A stretch of DNA of 64,000 nt from Agromyces bracchium (GTDB taxonomy: Bacteria > Actinomycetota > Actinomycetes > Actinomycetales > Microbacteriaceae). A program made the translations under genes and the position numbers. Shown in pieces: positions 31,828-39,240 of the stretch (position 1 is the first letter of the stretch; each line of letters opens with the position of its first letter). The stretch lies in the NCBI RefSeq assembly GCF_009709675.1, contig NZ_WMLB01000022.1, positions 1 to 64,000 of the forward strand. The letters are read 5' to 3'. The notes below the pieces were generated by a model. It saw nothing but the letters and a program-made list of their open reading frames with translations, was not told the origin of the DNA and did no database searches.

Positions 31828-31866
31828 ACCTGATCGCGCGCGCCGATCGCGAAAAGGAACCCCGCC

Positions 31867-32754
31867 ATGCCCAGCACCACCACCAAGCTCATCGCCGCGC
31901 TCGCCGCAGCCCCGCTCGTCATCGGCCTCGCGGCCTGCTCGTCGGCGGGCGCCGCCGAGGGCGACGACGTCGTCCGCATCGGCGTCGTCGGCAAGTCCGA
32001 CCCCCAGTGGCCCGCCTTCGAGGAGGCCGCCGCCGAGGCCGGCATCGAGATCGAGCTCGTCGACTTCGCCGACTACACGCAGCCGAACCCGGCGCTCACC
32101 GAGGGCGAGCTCGACCTCAACCAGTTCCAGCACATCGTGTACCTCGCCGACTACAACGTCTCGGCCGACGCCGACCTCGCGCCCATCGGCGCGACCGCGA
32201 TCTACCCGCTCGGCCTCTACTCGTTGGAGTACGACTCGGTCGACGACATCCCCGCCGGCGAGACCGTCGCCGTGCCCGACGACCCCTCGAACCTGGCCCG
32301 CGCGCTCCTCGTGCTGCAGTCGGCCGGGCTGATCGAGCTCGAGGACGGCGGGTCCATCTTCTCGACGGTCGACGACATCGACGAGGCGAGCTCCAAGGTG
32401 AAGGTCACGCCCCTCGAGGCGTCGCTCACGCCGACGAGCCTGCCCGACGTCGCCGCAGCGGTCATCAACAACGACTTCGTGCAGGATGCCGGCCTCACCT
32501 TCGCCGACGCGATCGCGCAGGACGACCCGAGCGACCCCACCGCGCTGCCGTACGTGAACATCTTCGCCGCACGCGCCGAGGACGCCGACGACGAGACGTA
32601 CCTGAAGCTCGTCGAGATCTTCCAGTCCGACCCCGAGGTGCAGGCGGGCCTCGCCGAGGCATCCGGCGACACGGCGGTGGCGCTGACCACCCCGGTCGAC
32701 GAGCTCGTCGACGCGCTCGCCACGGTCGAGGACGACACCCGCGCCCAGGGCTGA
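31867..32754 (+). CDS. metQ: methionine ABC transporter substrate-binding lipoprotein MetQ
   Basis: 295 aa. A lipoprotein signal peptide with lipobox LAAC (Cys near residue 23) is followed by an NlpA/MetQ domain: DDVVRIGVVGKSDPQWPAF, LVDFADYTQPNPALTEGELDLN, FQHIVYLADYN, and VAVPDDPSNLARALLVLQSAGL. It captures D/L-methionine (or a derivative) outside the membrane and passes it to MetNI. The ATG at 31867 has AAAAGGAA upstream. A palindromic repeat separates it from metN, 119 bp downstream; the order metQ-metN-metI on one strand indicates one transporter operon. Confidence 0.94.
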   Translation: MPSTTTKLIAALAAAPLVIGLAACSSAGAAEGDDVVRIGVVGKSDPQWPAFEEAAAEAGIEIELVDFADYTQPNPALTEGELDLNQFQHIVYLADYNVSADADLAPIGATAIYPLGLYSLEYDSVDDIPAGETVAVPDDPSNLARALLVLQSAGLIELEDGGSIFSTVDDIDEASSKVKVTPLEASLTPTSLPDVAAAVINNDFVQDAGLTFADAIAQDDPSDPTALPYVNIFAARAEDADDETYLKLVEIFQSDPEVQAGLAEASGDTAVALTTPVDELVDALATVEDDTRAQG

Positions 32755-32771
32755 GACGACGACGGCCCCGG

Positions 32772-32843
32772 TGGTCGAGTAGGCCGCGCCCGTATCGAGA
32801 CCCGTGCGAGGTCTCGATACGCGCCTCCGGCGCGACTCGACCA
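32772..32843 (+). repeat. second copy of the GGTCTCGATACG/GGTCGAGTAG palindromic repeat, between metQ and metN
   Basis: Outer arms TGGTCGAGT (32772-32780) and ACTCGACCA (32835-32843) enclose inner arms CGTATCGAGACC (32791-32802) and GGTCTCGATACG (32810-32821). It shares motifs with the element in the ABC-F gene but with inverted nesting. In RNA it would fold into a long hairpin and could lower metNI expression relative to metQ or stabilise metQ mRNA. Confidence 0.82.
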
Positions 32844-32873
32844 TCGGGGACTGCTCATGCAAGGAGGTACCGC

Positions 32874-33902
32874 ATGGCGCTCGTGACCCTCGAGCACGTC
32901 AGCAAGTCCTATCCCGCAGCCGGCCGCGCGGCCGAGGCGGTCGTCGCCGTCGACGACGTCTCCCTCGAGATCGAGGCGGGCGACGTCTACGGCATCATCG
33001 GCTACTCGGGCGCCGGCAAGTCCACGCTCGTGCGGCTCGTCAACGCGCTCGAGCCCGCGACGAGCGGGTCCATCCGCATCGACGGCCAGGAGATCACGAG
33101 TCTCCGCGAGCGCGAGCTCCGCGGCATCCGCCTCGGCATCGGCATGATCTTCCAGCAGTTCGAGCTCTTCGAGGCGAAGACCGTGCGTGCCAACGTCGCC
33201 TATCCGCTCAAGGTCGCCGGATGGTCCAAGGCCGACATCCGGGCCCGCGTCGACGAACTGCTCGCCTTCGTGGGCCTCTCAGACAAGGCCGGCGCGCGCC
33301 CCGACCAGCTCTCGGGCGGACAGAAGCAGCGCGTCGGCATCGCGCGCGCGCTCGCGACCCGGCCGCGGATCCTCCTCGCCGACGAGGCGACGAGCGCGCT
33401 CGACCCCGAGACGACGCAGGAGGTGCTCGCGCTCCTGAAACGCGTGAACGAGGAGCAGGGCGTCACGATCATCGTCATCACGCACGAGATGGACGTGATC
33501 CAGTCGATCGCGACGAAGGTCGCCGTGATGGACCGGGGGAGGGTCATCGAGCACGGCGACGTCTTCGACGTGTTCTCCGCCCCGCGGCATCCGTCGTCGC
33601 AGCGATTCGTCGGCACGGTGGTCAAGGGCGTGCCCTCGCCGGCCGAGCTCGCGGTGCTCAGGGAGCGGCACGAGGGCCGCATCGTGACGTGCTCGTTCCG
33701 CGACGGGGATGCCTCGCAGGCGCGCGTCTTCCTCGACCTCGCCGAGGCCGGGCTCGAGTTCGAGCTCGTCTACGGCGGCATCAACGACATCCGAGGTCGT
33801 GCGTTCGGCCACCTGACCCTCGCCGTGCGCGGCGACGACACCGCGATCGACCGCGCGCTCGCTGCGGTGGCGCAGCACGCCGACGTCACGGAGGTGCGCT
33901 GA
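32874..33902 (+). CDS. metN: methionine ABC transporter ATP-binding protein MetN
   Basis: 342 aa. An ABC ATPase domain (Walker A GYSGAGKST near residue 43, Q-loop FQQFELFEAKTVRANV, signature LSGGQKQRVGIARAL, Walker B LLADEATSALDPETT) is followed by the C-terminal NIL regulatory domain (~265-342) that binds methionine and blocks transport (trans-inhibition) in the E. coli system. ATG 32874 has an almost perfect AAGGAGGT at 32861-32868, unusual in this leaderless-rich window and probably needed after the hairpin repeat. It overlaps metI by 3 bp. Confidence 0.95.
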   Translation: MALVTLEHVSKSYPAAGRAAEAVVAVDDVSLEIEAGDVYGIIGYSGAGKSTLVRLVNALEPATSGSIRIDGQEITSLRERELRGIRLGIGMIFQQFELFEAKTVRANVAYPLKVAGWSKADIRARVDELLAFVGLSDKAGARPDQLSGGQKQRVGIARALATRPRILLADEATSALDPETTQEVLALLKRVNEEQGVTIIVITHEMDVIQSIATKVAVMDRGRVIEHGDVFDVFSAPRHPSSQRFVGTVVKGVPSPAELAVLRERHEGRIVTCSFRDGDASQARVFLDLAEAGLEFELVYGGINDIRGRAFGHLTLAVRGDDTAIDRALAAVAQHADVTEVR

Positions 33903-34561
33903 TGGATCGTCTCCTCGAACTGGGCCCCGAGTTCTGGGCCGCCGCGGGCGAGACCCTCTACATGGTCGCGCTCACGATGCTCTTCGGCGGCGCGGGCGGG
34001 TTCCTCCTCGGCATCGGCCTCTACGCCACGCGGCGCGGCGGCCTGCTGCCGAACTCGGTCGTGAACAACGTGCTGAACGTCGTCATCAACTTCTTCCGGC
34101 CCATCCCGTTCATCATCTTCATCGCGGCCGTGCAGCCGCTCACGCGCGCGGTCATCGGCGTGGGCATCGGCACGGATGCCGCGATCTTCGCGCTCTCGCT
34201 CGCCGCGGCGTTCGCCATCGGGCGCATCGTCGAGCAGAACCTGCTGACCGTGCGCCCCGGCGTCATCGAGGCGGCGCGATCGATGGGCGCGGGTCCGTTG
34301 CGGATCCTCGGCACGGTCGTCGTGCCCGAGGCGCTCGGCCCGCTGATCCTCGGCTACACGTTCATCGTCATCGCGGTCATCGACATGTCGGCGATGGCGG
34401 GCCTCATCGGCGGCGGCGGCCTCGGCTACTTCGCGCAGCTCTACGGCTTCCGGCAGTTCGAGCCGGTCGTGACGTGGGCGGCGGTGCTGCTGATCGTCGT
34501 CTTCGTGCAGGTCGTGCAGTACGTGGGCAACTGGCTCGCGCGGCGGGTGCTCCGGCGGTAG
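33902..34561 (+). CDS. metI: methionine ABC transporter permease MetI
   Basis: 219 aa, five transmembrane helices. The ABC permease EAA-like loop is VIEAARSMGAGPLRILGTVVVPEALG, which docks on MetN; helix 2 carries NVVINFFRPIPFIIFIAAVQPLTRA. The ATG overlaps the metN stop (TGATG). A strong GC hairpin closes the operon immediately after the stop. Confidence 0.95.
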   Translation: MDRLLELGPEFWAAAGETLYMVALTMLFGGAGGFLLGIGLYATRRGGLLPNSVVNNVLNVVINFFRPIPFIIFIAAVQPLTRAVIGVGIGTDAAIFALSLAAAFAIGRIVEQNLLTVRPGVIEAARSMGAGPLRILGTVVVPEALGPLILGYTFIVIAVIDMSAMAGLIGGGGLGYFAQLYGFRQFEPVVTWAAVLLIVVFVQVVQYVGNWLARRVLRR

Positions 34562-34566
34562 GCGCG

Positions 34567-34602
34567 GGCGGGCCCGCGACGTCGGTGCGTCGCGGGCCCG
34601 CC
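34567..34602 (+). terminator. terminator hairpin of metQNI
   Basis: A perfect 15-bp stem (34567-34581 with 34588-34602) has a TCGGTG loop and starts 6 nt after the metI stop. It also lies just beyond the end of the opposing MFS gene (34614) and may serve both. Confidence 0.7.
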
Positions 34603-34613
34603 TGCTTCCGGGC

Positions 34614-35918
34614 TCAGACGGATCCGATGCCCACTCGGGCGCGGCTCCGGATCTCACCGAGCGCCGCCGACGCGGCCTCGGCCTCGGCGGCGCCGAGGAC
34701 GGCCGAGCGGGCGACGCGACGCGCCGCGACCCGCCGCGGCCACAGGACGAGCGCCGCCACGGCGCCGATCGCCGCGAGTGCACCGAGGATGGGCCAGGCC
34801 ACCACGACACCGGCGCTCGTGCCGACCCACCCGGCGATCGGGTAGGTGACGAGCCACGCCAGGTGCGACAGCGAGAACTGGGCAGCGAATGCGGCGGGCA
34901 GCCCCTCCGGCGTCGCCGACGCGCGGATCACGCGCCCGGTCGGCGTGATGACCATGGCCATGCCGGCGCCGATCGTCGCCCAGATCGCGGCCATGACGCC
35001 CCAGAGGGCGAGGCCGGTGGCGGTCATCGTGATCGCGGCGGCCACCCCGGCGACCAGCACGGCGGCGCCGGTCATCATGACGTGGCGTTCGGCGATGCGG
35101 TCGAGCACCCGCGGCAGGAGGAGGGCGACGAGCAGCGTGCCTCCGCCGGAGGCGGCGAGCATCCACGCGACGTCGGCCTGCGTGCCGCCGAGTTCGTCGC
35201 GCACGAGGTTGACGGTGCTGACGACGACGATCGAGCCGGCCGCCGCGACGACGACGTTGAGGGCGAGGATGCCGCGGAGACGCGGCGTCCGGGCGAACAG
35301 CGTGACGCCCGACGCGACGCGCGCCCAGACCCGGCGCTCGCCGGTGGGACGGGCGTTCGGGACGCGCGTCGAGAGCACGAGCACCGCGGACACGACGAAC
35401 CCGATCGAGGTGCCGATGAACAGCCAGCTGAAGCTCATGAACGTCAGGGCGATGGCGGCGAGCACCGGGCTCAGCAGGCTCTCCATCGTGTAGGCGACCT
35501 GCGATGCCGACAGCGCTCGCGTGTACTGGTTGCCGTCGGTCACGATGTCGGGGATGACGGCCTGGAACGTCGGGGTGAAGGCGGCGGATGCCGCCTGCAG
35601 GAGCCCGATGAGCAGGTAGATGTGCCAGATCTCGGTGACGAAGGGGAGCGCGAGCACGACGCCCGCCCGGACCGCGTCGAGCAGCGTGAGGAAGGCGCGG
35701 CGCGGCAGGCGGTCGGCGTAGGCCGCGGCGATGGGTGCGACGACGACGTAGAGGACCATCTTGATGGTCAGGGCGGTCGCGAGGACCGCGGCCGCGTCGG
35801 AGCCGGCGAGGTCGTAGGCGAGGAGGCCCAGCGCGACCGTCGCGAGCCCCGTGCCGAAGAGTGCGATGACCTGCGCGCTGAACAGGTGACGGTAGTCGCG
35901 GATGGCGAACAGTCGCAT
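34614..35918 (-). CDS. MFS transporter under a CsoR-like operator
   Basis: 434 aa, twelve predicted helices. It opens MRLFAIRDYRHLFSAQVIALFGTGLATVALGLLAYD, the style of DHA3/enterobactin-exporter-like MFS proteins; LADRLPRRAFLTLLDAVRA-type loop (here AYADRLPRRAFLTLLDA) is the motif A region. The substrate is unknown. ATG 35918 has AAGGAG 7 nt upstream; an in-frame upstream start would add MVINGPKQRSDI from the promoter region. A perfect CsoR-type palindrome (35960-35978) overlaps the promoter, so metal- or sulfide-responsive expression is inferred, although no csoR gene is nearby. Confidence 0.85.
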   Translation of the reverse strand: MRLFAIRDYRHLFSAQVIALFGTGLATVALGLLAYDLAGSDAAAVLATALTIKMVLYVVVAPIAAAYADRLPRRAFLTLLDAVRAGVVLALPFVTEIWHIYLLIGLLQAASAAFTPTFQAVIPDIVTDGNQYTRALSASQVAYTMESLLSPVLAAIALTFMSFSWLFIGTSIGFVVSAVLVLSTRVPNARPTGERRVWARVASGVTLFARTPRLRGILALNVVVAAAGSIVVVSTVNLVRDELGGTQADVAWMLAASGGGTLLVALLLPRVLDRIAERHVMMTGAAVLVAGVAAAITMTATGLALWGVMAAIWATIGAGMAMVITPTGRVIRASATPEGLPAAFAAQFSLSHLAWLVTYPIAGWVGTSAGVVVAWPILGALAAIGAVAALVLWPRRVAARRVARSAVLGAAEAEAASAALGEIRSRARVGIGSV

Positions 35919-35959
35919 GATGTCACTCCTTTGCTTCGGGCCGTTGATGACCACAACCT

Positions 35960-35978
35960 AATACCCCTAGGGGGTATT
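35960..35978 (-). promoter_or_regulatory. CsoR-type operator in the MFS promoter
   Basis: AATACCCC-TAG-GGGGTATT is a perfect 19-bp dyad. It resembles known CsoR/RcnR-family operators (TACCCC...GGGGTA, copper or sulfide sensing). On the minus strand TAGGTT directly follows it as a likely -10 box, so a bound repressor would block RNA polymerase. Confidence 0.65.
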
Positions 35979-36054
35979 CCGGGATGCGCAGGAATTCCCG
36001 TCGATCCGCCGCGGCCGGCGCTCAGGGGCTGCCGGCCACGACCGTTCGGCCGGT

Positions 36055-36552
36055 TCAGGCGAAGCCGAGCGAGAGCTTCCGAAGCAGTGCCGCGAGCCGC
36101 CGCTGCTCGGCGGGCGGCAGGCCGGCGAGCAGTTCGGCCTCCGCGTCGACGAGCCGGGTGATCGCCGCGTCGACGCGCGTGACACCGGCCGGGGTCATCT
36201 CCACGAGGATCCCGCGCCCGTCGTGCGGATCGGTCTGCCGGGTCACGAGGCCCCGCGCGACGAGCCGGTCGATCCGGTTCGTCATCGTTCCGCTCGAGAC
36301 GAGCGTCTGCGCGAGCAGCGCCTTCGGCGGCAGCCGGAACGGCGCGCCCGCACGGCGGAGCGCCGAAAGCACGTCGAACTCCCACGACTCGAGCTCGGAG
36401 CGCTCGAACGCCTGCTTCCGCGCCCGGTCGAGGAGCTTCGCGAGCCGCCCGACGCGCGAGAACACCTGGAGCGGCGCGAAGTCGAGGTCGGGGCGCTCGC
36501 GCTCCCAGTCGTCGACGATCCGGTCCACCTCGTCCTGGTCGCCGGTCGTCAT
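36055..36552 (-). CDS. MarR family transcriptional regulator
   Basis: 165 aa. Winged helix-turn-helix with flanking dimer helices: LESWEFDVLSALRRAGAPFRLPPKALLAQTLVSSGTMTNRIDRLVARGLVTRQTDPHDGRGILVEMTPAG covers helices 3-5 and the wing (DPHDGRG). The long N-terminal helix is acidic. MarR proteins usually repress efflux or stress genes and are released by small ligands. It could regulate the MFS gene downstream on the same strand, but no clear dyad for it was found there. Leaderless: GATACT 6 nt before the ATG. Confidence 0.9.
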   Translation of the reverse strand: MTTGDQDEVDRIVDDWERERPDLDFAPLQVFSRVGRLAKLLDRARKQAFERSELESWEFDVLSALRRAGAPFRLPPKALLAQTLVSSGTMTNRIDRLVARGLVTRQTDPHDGRGILVEMTPAGVTRVDAAITRLVDAEAELLAGLPPAEQRRLAALLRKLSLGFA

Positions 36553-36558
36553 GCCGCC

Positions 36559-36564
36559 AGTATC
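36559..36564 (-). promoter_or_regulatory. -10 box GATACT for leaderless marR
   Basis: On the minus strand GATACT ends 6 nt before the ATG at 36552. Confidence 0.5.
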
Positions 36565-36649
36565 CCACCGCCGTGCGCACCGGCTCCGACGGTCGCCCGG
36601 CCCGATCGCCGCGGGGGCACGGGCGTTCGGGTCGACGGATGCCGCGTGG

Positions 36650-36655
36650 CAGACT
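36650..36655 (+). promoter_or_regulatory. -10 box CAGACT for the tRNA-Gln/glmU transcript
   Basis: CAGACT predicts a start near 36662, about 37 nt before the tRNA 5' end. It is the only visible promoter for tRNA-Gln and glmU. Confidence 0.4.
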
Positions 36656-36698
36656 TGGGGGCGGCGTCCGCGGGCCTCGCAGCCTGAGCCGGGCGCGG

Positions 36699-36770
36699 TC
36701 CGCCATGGTGTAACGGCAGCACGACAGCCTTTGGAGCTGTGAGGACCAGGTTCGAATCCTGGTGGCGGAG
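36699..36770 (+). tRNA. tRNA-Gln (anticodon TTG)
   Basis: 72 nt cloverleaf: acceptor TCCGCCA/TGGCGGA with discriminator G; anticodon arm ACAGC-CTTTGGA-GCTGT giving anticodon TTG (positions 36730-36732); T arm CCAGG-TTCGAAT-CCTGG. CCA is not encoded. The mature end at 36770 lies one base before the glmU ATG at 36772. Confidence 0.95.
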
Positions 36771-36771
36771 C

Positions 36772-38229
36772 ATGGACGAGAACCTCGCGATCATCGTGCT
36801 CGCCGCGGGTCAGGGCACCCGCATGAAGTCGACCACGCCGAAGATCCTGCACCCGCTCGCAGGGGCCCCGATCATCGCCCACGTGCTCGCCACGGCGCGT
36901 GCGCTCGATGCGAAGTACGTGGTGGCCGTCGTCCGCCACGAGCGCGACCTCGTCGCGGGCGCGATCCAGGCCGAGCTGCCCGAAGCCGTCATCGTCGACC
37001 AGGACGAGATCGCCGGGACGGGGCGCGCGGTCGAGCAGGCGATCGCCGCACTGCCCGACGACTTCGAGGGCGACGTCCTTGTCCTGAACGGCGACGTGCC
37101 GCTCCTCAACGCCTCGACGCTCTCCGAGATGCTCGAGCGGCACCGGGCCGACGGGCTCGCGGCATCCGTCCTCTCGGCGCGCTACGACGACCCGAGCGGG
37201 TACGGTCGCATCGTCCGCAGCGCCGAGGGCGCGTTCGACCGCATCGTCGAGCAGAAGGACGCCACGGAGGACGAGCTCGCCATCGACGAGATCAACGCCG
37301 GCGTCTACGCGTTCGGCGCGGGCGCGCTGCGCGACCAGCTCGCGAACCTCACGACCGACAACGCGCAGGGCGAGAAGTACCTCACCGACCTCATCGCGCT
37401 GCTCCGCGAGGCGGGCTCCGAGGTGAAGGCGCGTCCGGTCTCCGAGGCGTGGCTCGTCGCGGGCGTCAACGACCGCGCGCAGCTCTCCGAGACCGCGGCG
37501 CGGCTCAACGCGCTCATCGTGCGCGGCTGGCAGCTGAACGGCGTGACCATCGAGGACCCGACGACGACCTGGATCGACCTCGCCGTGCGCATCGAGCCCG
37601 ACGTCACCATCCGCCCGGGTACCCAGCTCAAGGGCGCGACCGCCATCGCGACCGGCGCGATCGTGGGGCCAGATACGACGCTCGTCGACTGCGAGGTCGG
37701 CGAACGCGCCGAGGTCAAGCGAACGGATGCCACGCTGGCCGTGATCGGCGCCGACGCGTCGGTCGGCCCGTTCGCGTACCTCCGCCCCGACACGGTGCTC
37801 GACGCCGACGGCAAGATCGGCACCTTCGTCGAGACGAAGAACGCGCACATCGGCCCGGGCAGCAAGGTGCCGCACCTGTCGTACATCGGCGACACCGAGA
37901 TCGGCGAGGGGTCGAATGTCGGCGCCGGATCGATCACCGCGAACTACGACGGCGTGGACAAGCACCGCACGACCATCGGCTCGCACGTGCGGACCGGGTC
38001 GCACGGCGTGTTCGTCGCGCCCGTTACGATTGGGGACGGGGCGTACACGGGGGCAGGCACGGTCGTCCGCAAGGACGTGCCGGCCGGTGCGCTCGGCGTG
38101 AACGTCGCCCCGCAACGCAACATCGACGGTTGGGTCCAGCAGCACCGTGCCGGAACCGCGGCCGCGCAGGCGGCCGAGGCCGCGCGCGACGCGGGCGAGG
38201 CCGACGGCGACGGACCTGAAGCTGAATAG
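36772..38229 (+). CDS. glmU: bifunctional UDP-GlcNAc pyrophosphorylase / glucosamine-1-phosphate N-acetyltransferase
   Basis: 485 aa. The N-terminal uridylyltransferase domain carries IIVLAAGQGTRMKS (L10-K19 region) and LNGDVPLL. The C-terminal left-handed beta-helix acetyltransferase carries GPFAYLRPDTVLDADGKIGTFVETKN and GSITANYDGVDKHRTTIG. It makes UDP-GlcNAc for peptidoglycan and other glycans in two steps. A disordered Ala/Glu/Asp-rich tail ends the protein. The start codon is one base after the tRNA-Gln 3' end, with no room for a Shine-Dalgarno outside the tRNA. Confidence 0.96.
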   Translation: MDENLAIIVLAAGQGTRMKSTTPKILHPLAGAPIIAHVLATARALDAKYVVAVVRHERDLVAGAIQAELPEAVIVDQDEIAGTGRAVEQAIAALPDDFEGDVLVLNGDVPLLNASTLSEMLERHRADGLAASVLSARYDDPSGYGRIVRSAEGAFDRIVEQKDATEDELAIDEINAGVYAFGAGALRDQLANLTTDNAQGEKYLTDLIALLREAGSEVKARPVSEAWLVAGVNDRAQLSETAARLNALIVRGWQLNGVTIEDPTTTWIDLAVRIEPDVTIRPGTQLKGATAIATGAIVGPDTTLVDCEVGERAEVKRTDATLAVIGADASVGPFAYLRPDTVLDADGKIGTFVETKNAHIGPGSKVPHLSYIGDTEIGEGSNVGAGSITANYDGVDKHRTTIGSHVRTGSHGVFVAPVTIGDGAYTGAGTVVRKDVPAGALGVNVAPQRNIDGWVQQHRAGTAAAQAAEAARDAGEADGDGPEAE

Positions 38230-38262
38230 GACCCGGCCAGGCCGGTGGGAAGGACTGTGACC

Positions 38263-39240
38263 ATGTCGGGAATCGAGACCACCGGATCCAAGCGGCTCGT
38301 CCTCGTGTCGGGGCGTGCCCATCCGGCGCTCGCGAAGCACATCGCCGCCGAGCTCGGCAGCGAGCTGGTCCCGACCGATGCACGCACCTTCGCCAACGGC
38401 GAGCTCTACGCGCGCTACGACGAGAGCGTGCGCGGGTCCGACGCGTTCGTGATCCAGTCGCACGCGGCGCCGATCAACGAGTGGCTCATGGAGCAGCTCA
38501 TCATGGTCGACGCCCTGAAGCGCGCGTCGGCGAAGCGCATCACCGTCGTCTCGCCGTTCTATCCGTACGCTCGGCAGGACAAGAAGGGGCGCGGCCGCGA
38601 GCCGATCTCGGCCCGTCTCGTCGCCGACCTCTACAAGGCGGCCGGCGCCGACCGGATCATGTCGATCGACCTGCACGCGGCGCAGATCCAGGGCTTCTTC
38701 GACGGACCCGTCGATCACCTCTTCGCGATGCCGGTGCTGCTCGAGGAGTTCAAGAACTCGCTCGATCCCGAGACCCTGACGGTCGTCTCGCCCGACATGG
38801 GTCGCGTGCGCGTCGCCGACATCTGGTCCGACAAGCTCGGCGTGCCGCTCGCGATCATCCACAAGCGCCGCGACCCGCTGGTGCCGAACCAGGTCTCGGT
38901 GCACGAGATCGTCGGCGACGTCGCCGGCCGGGTGTGCCTCCTCGTCGACGACCTCATCGACACCGGCCGCACGATCGTGAAGGCCGCCGAGGCGCTCAAG
39001 GCCAACGGCGCCACCGGCGTCGTCGTCGCGGCCACCCACGCGGTGTTCTCCAACCCGGCGACCGAGATCCTCCAGTCCGACTTCATCGACCGCGTCGTCG
39101 TCACCGACACGCTGCCGCTGCCCGAGGAGAAGCGGTGGGACCGGCTCACGGTCCTGCCGATCGCGCCGCTGCTGGCCCGCGCCATCCACGAGGTCTTCGA
39201 GGACGGCTCGGTCACGAGCATGTTCGACGGGGCCGCCTGA
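38263..39240 (+). CDS. prs: ribose-phosphate pyrophosphokinase
   Basis: 325 aa. It makes PRPP from ribose-5-phosphate and ATP. Landmarks: LVSGRAHPALAKHIAAELG, the flexible-loop/ATP region PFYPYARQDKKGRGREPIS, IMSIDLHAAQIQGFFDGPVDHL, and the PRPP-binding loop CLLVDDLIDTGRTI. ATG 38263 is favoured because GGAAGGA lies 8 nt upstream; GTG 38257 is possible. It follows glmU by 33 bp, the conserved glmU-prs pair, and its stop overlaps the ATG of the acyl-CoA ligase. Confidence 0.96.
   Translation: MSGIETTGSKRLVLVSGRAHPALAKHIAAELGSELVPTDARTFANGELYARYDESVRGSDAFVIQSHAAPINEWLMEQLIMVDALKRASAKRITVVSPFYPYARQDKKGRGREPISARLVADLYKAAGADRIMSIDLHAAQIQGFFDGPVDHLFAMPVLLEEFKNSLDPETLTVVSPDMGRVRVADIWSDKLGVPLAIIHKRRDPLVPNQVSVHEIVGDVAGRVCLLVDDLIDTGRTIVKAAEALKANGATGVVVAATHAVFSNPATEILQSDFIDRVVVTDTLPLPEEKRWDRLTVLPIAPLLARAIHEVFEDGSVTSMFDGAA

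Noticed and set aside
31750..31866. SAM-I or SAM-IV riboswitch before metQ
   Set aside because: Some fragments (GGCAAC, a GCGGTGGGG strand) recall SAM-clan RNAs, but the conserved core and pairing order could not be aligned. It is reported only as a leader of unknown class.
36699..36780. tRNA-linked integration site (attB) at tRNA-Gln
   Set aside because: No integrase, no repeat of the tRNA 3' end and no foreign-looking DNA follow; the next gene is the conserved glmU.
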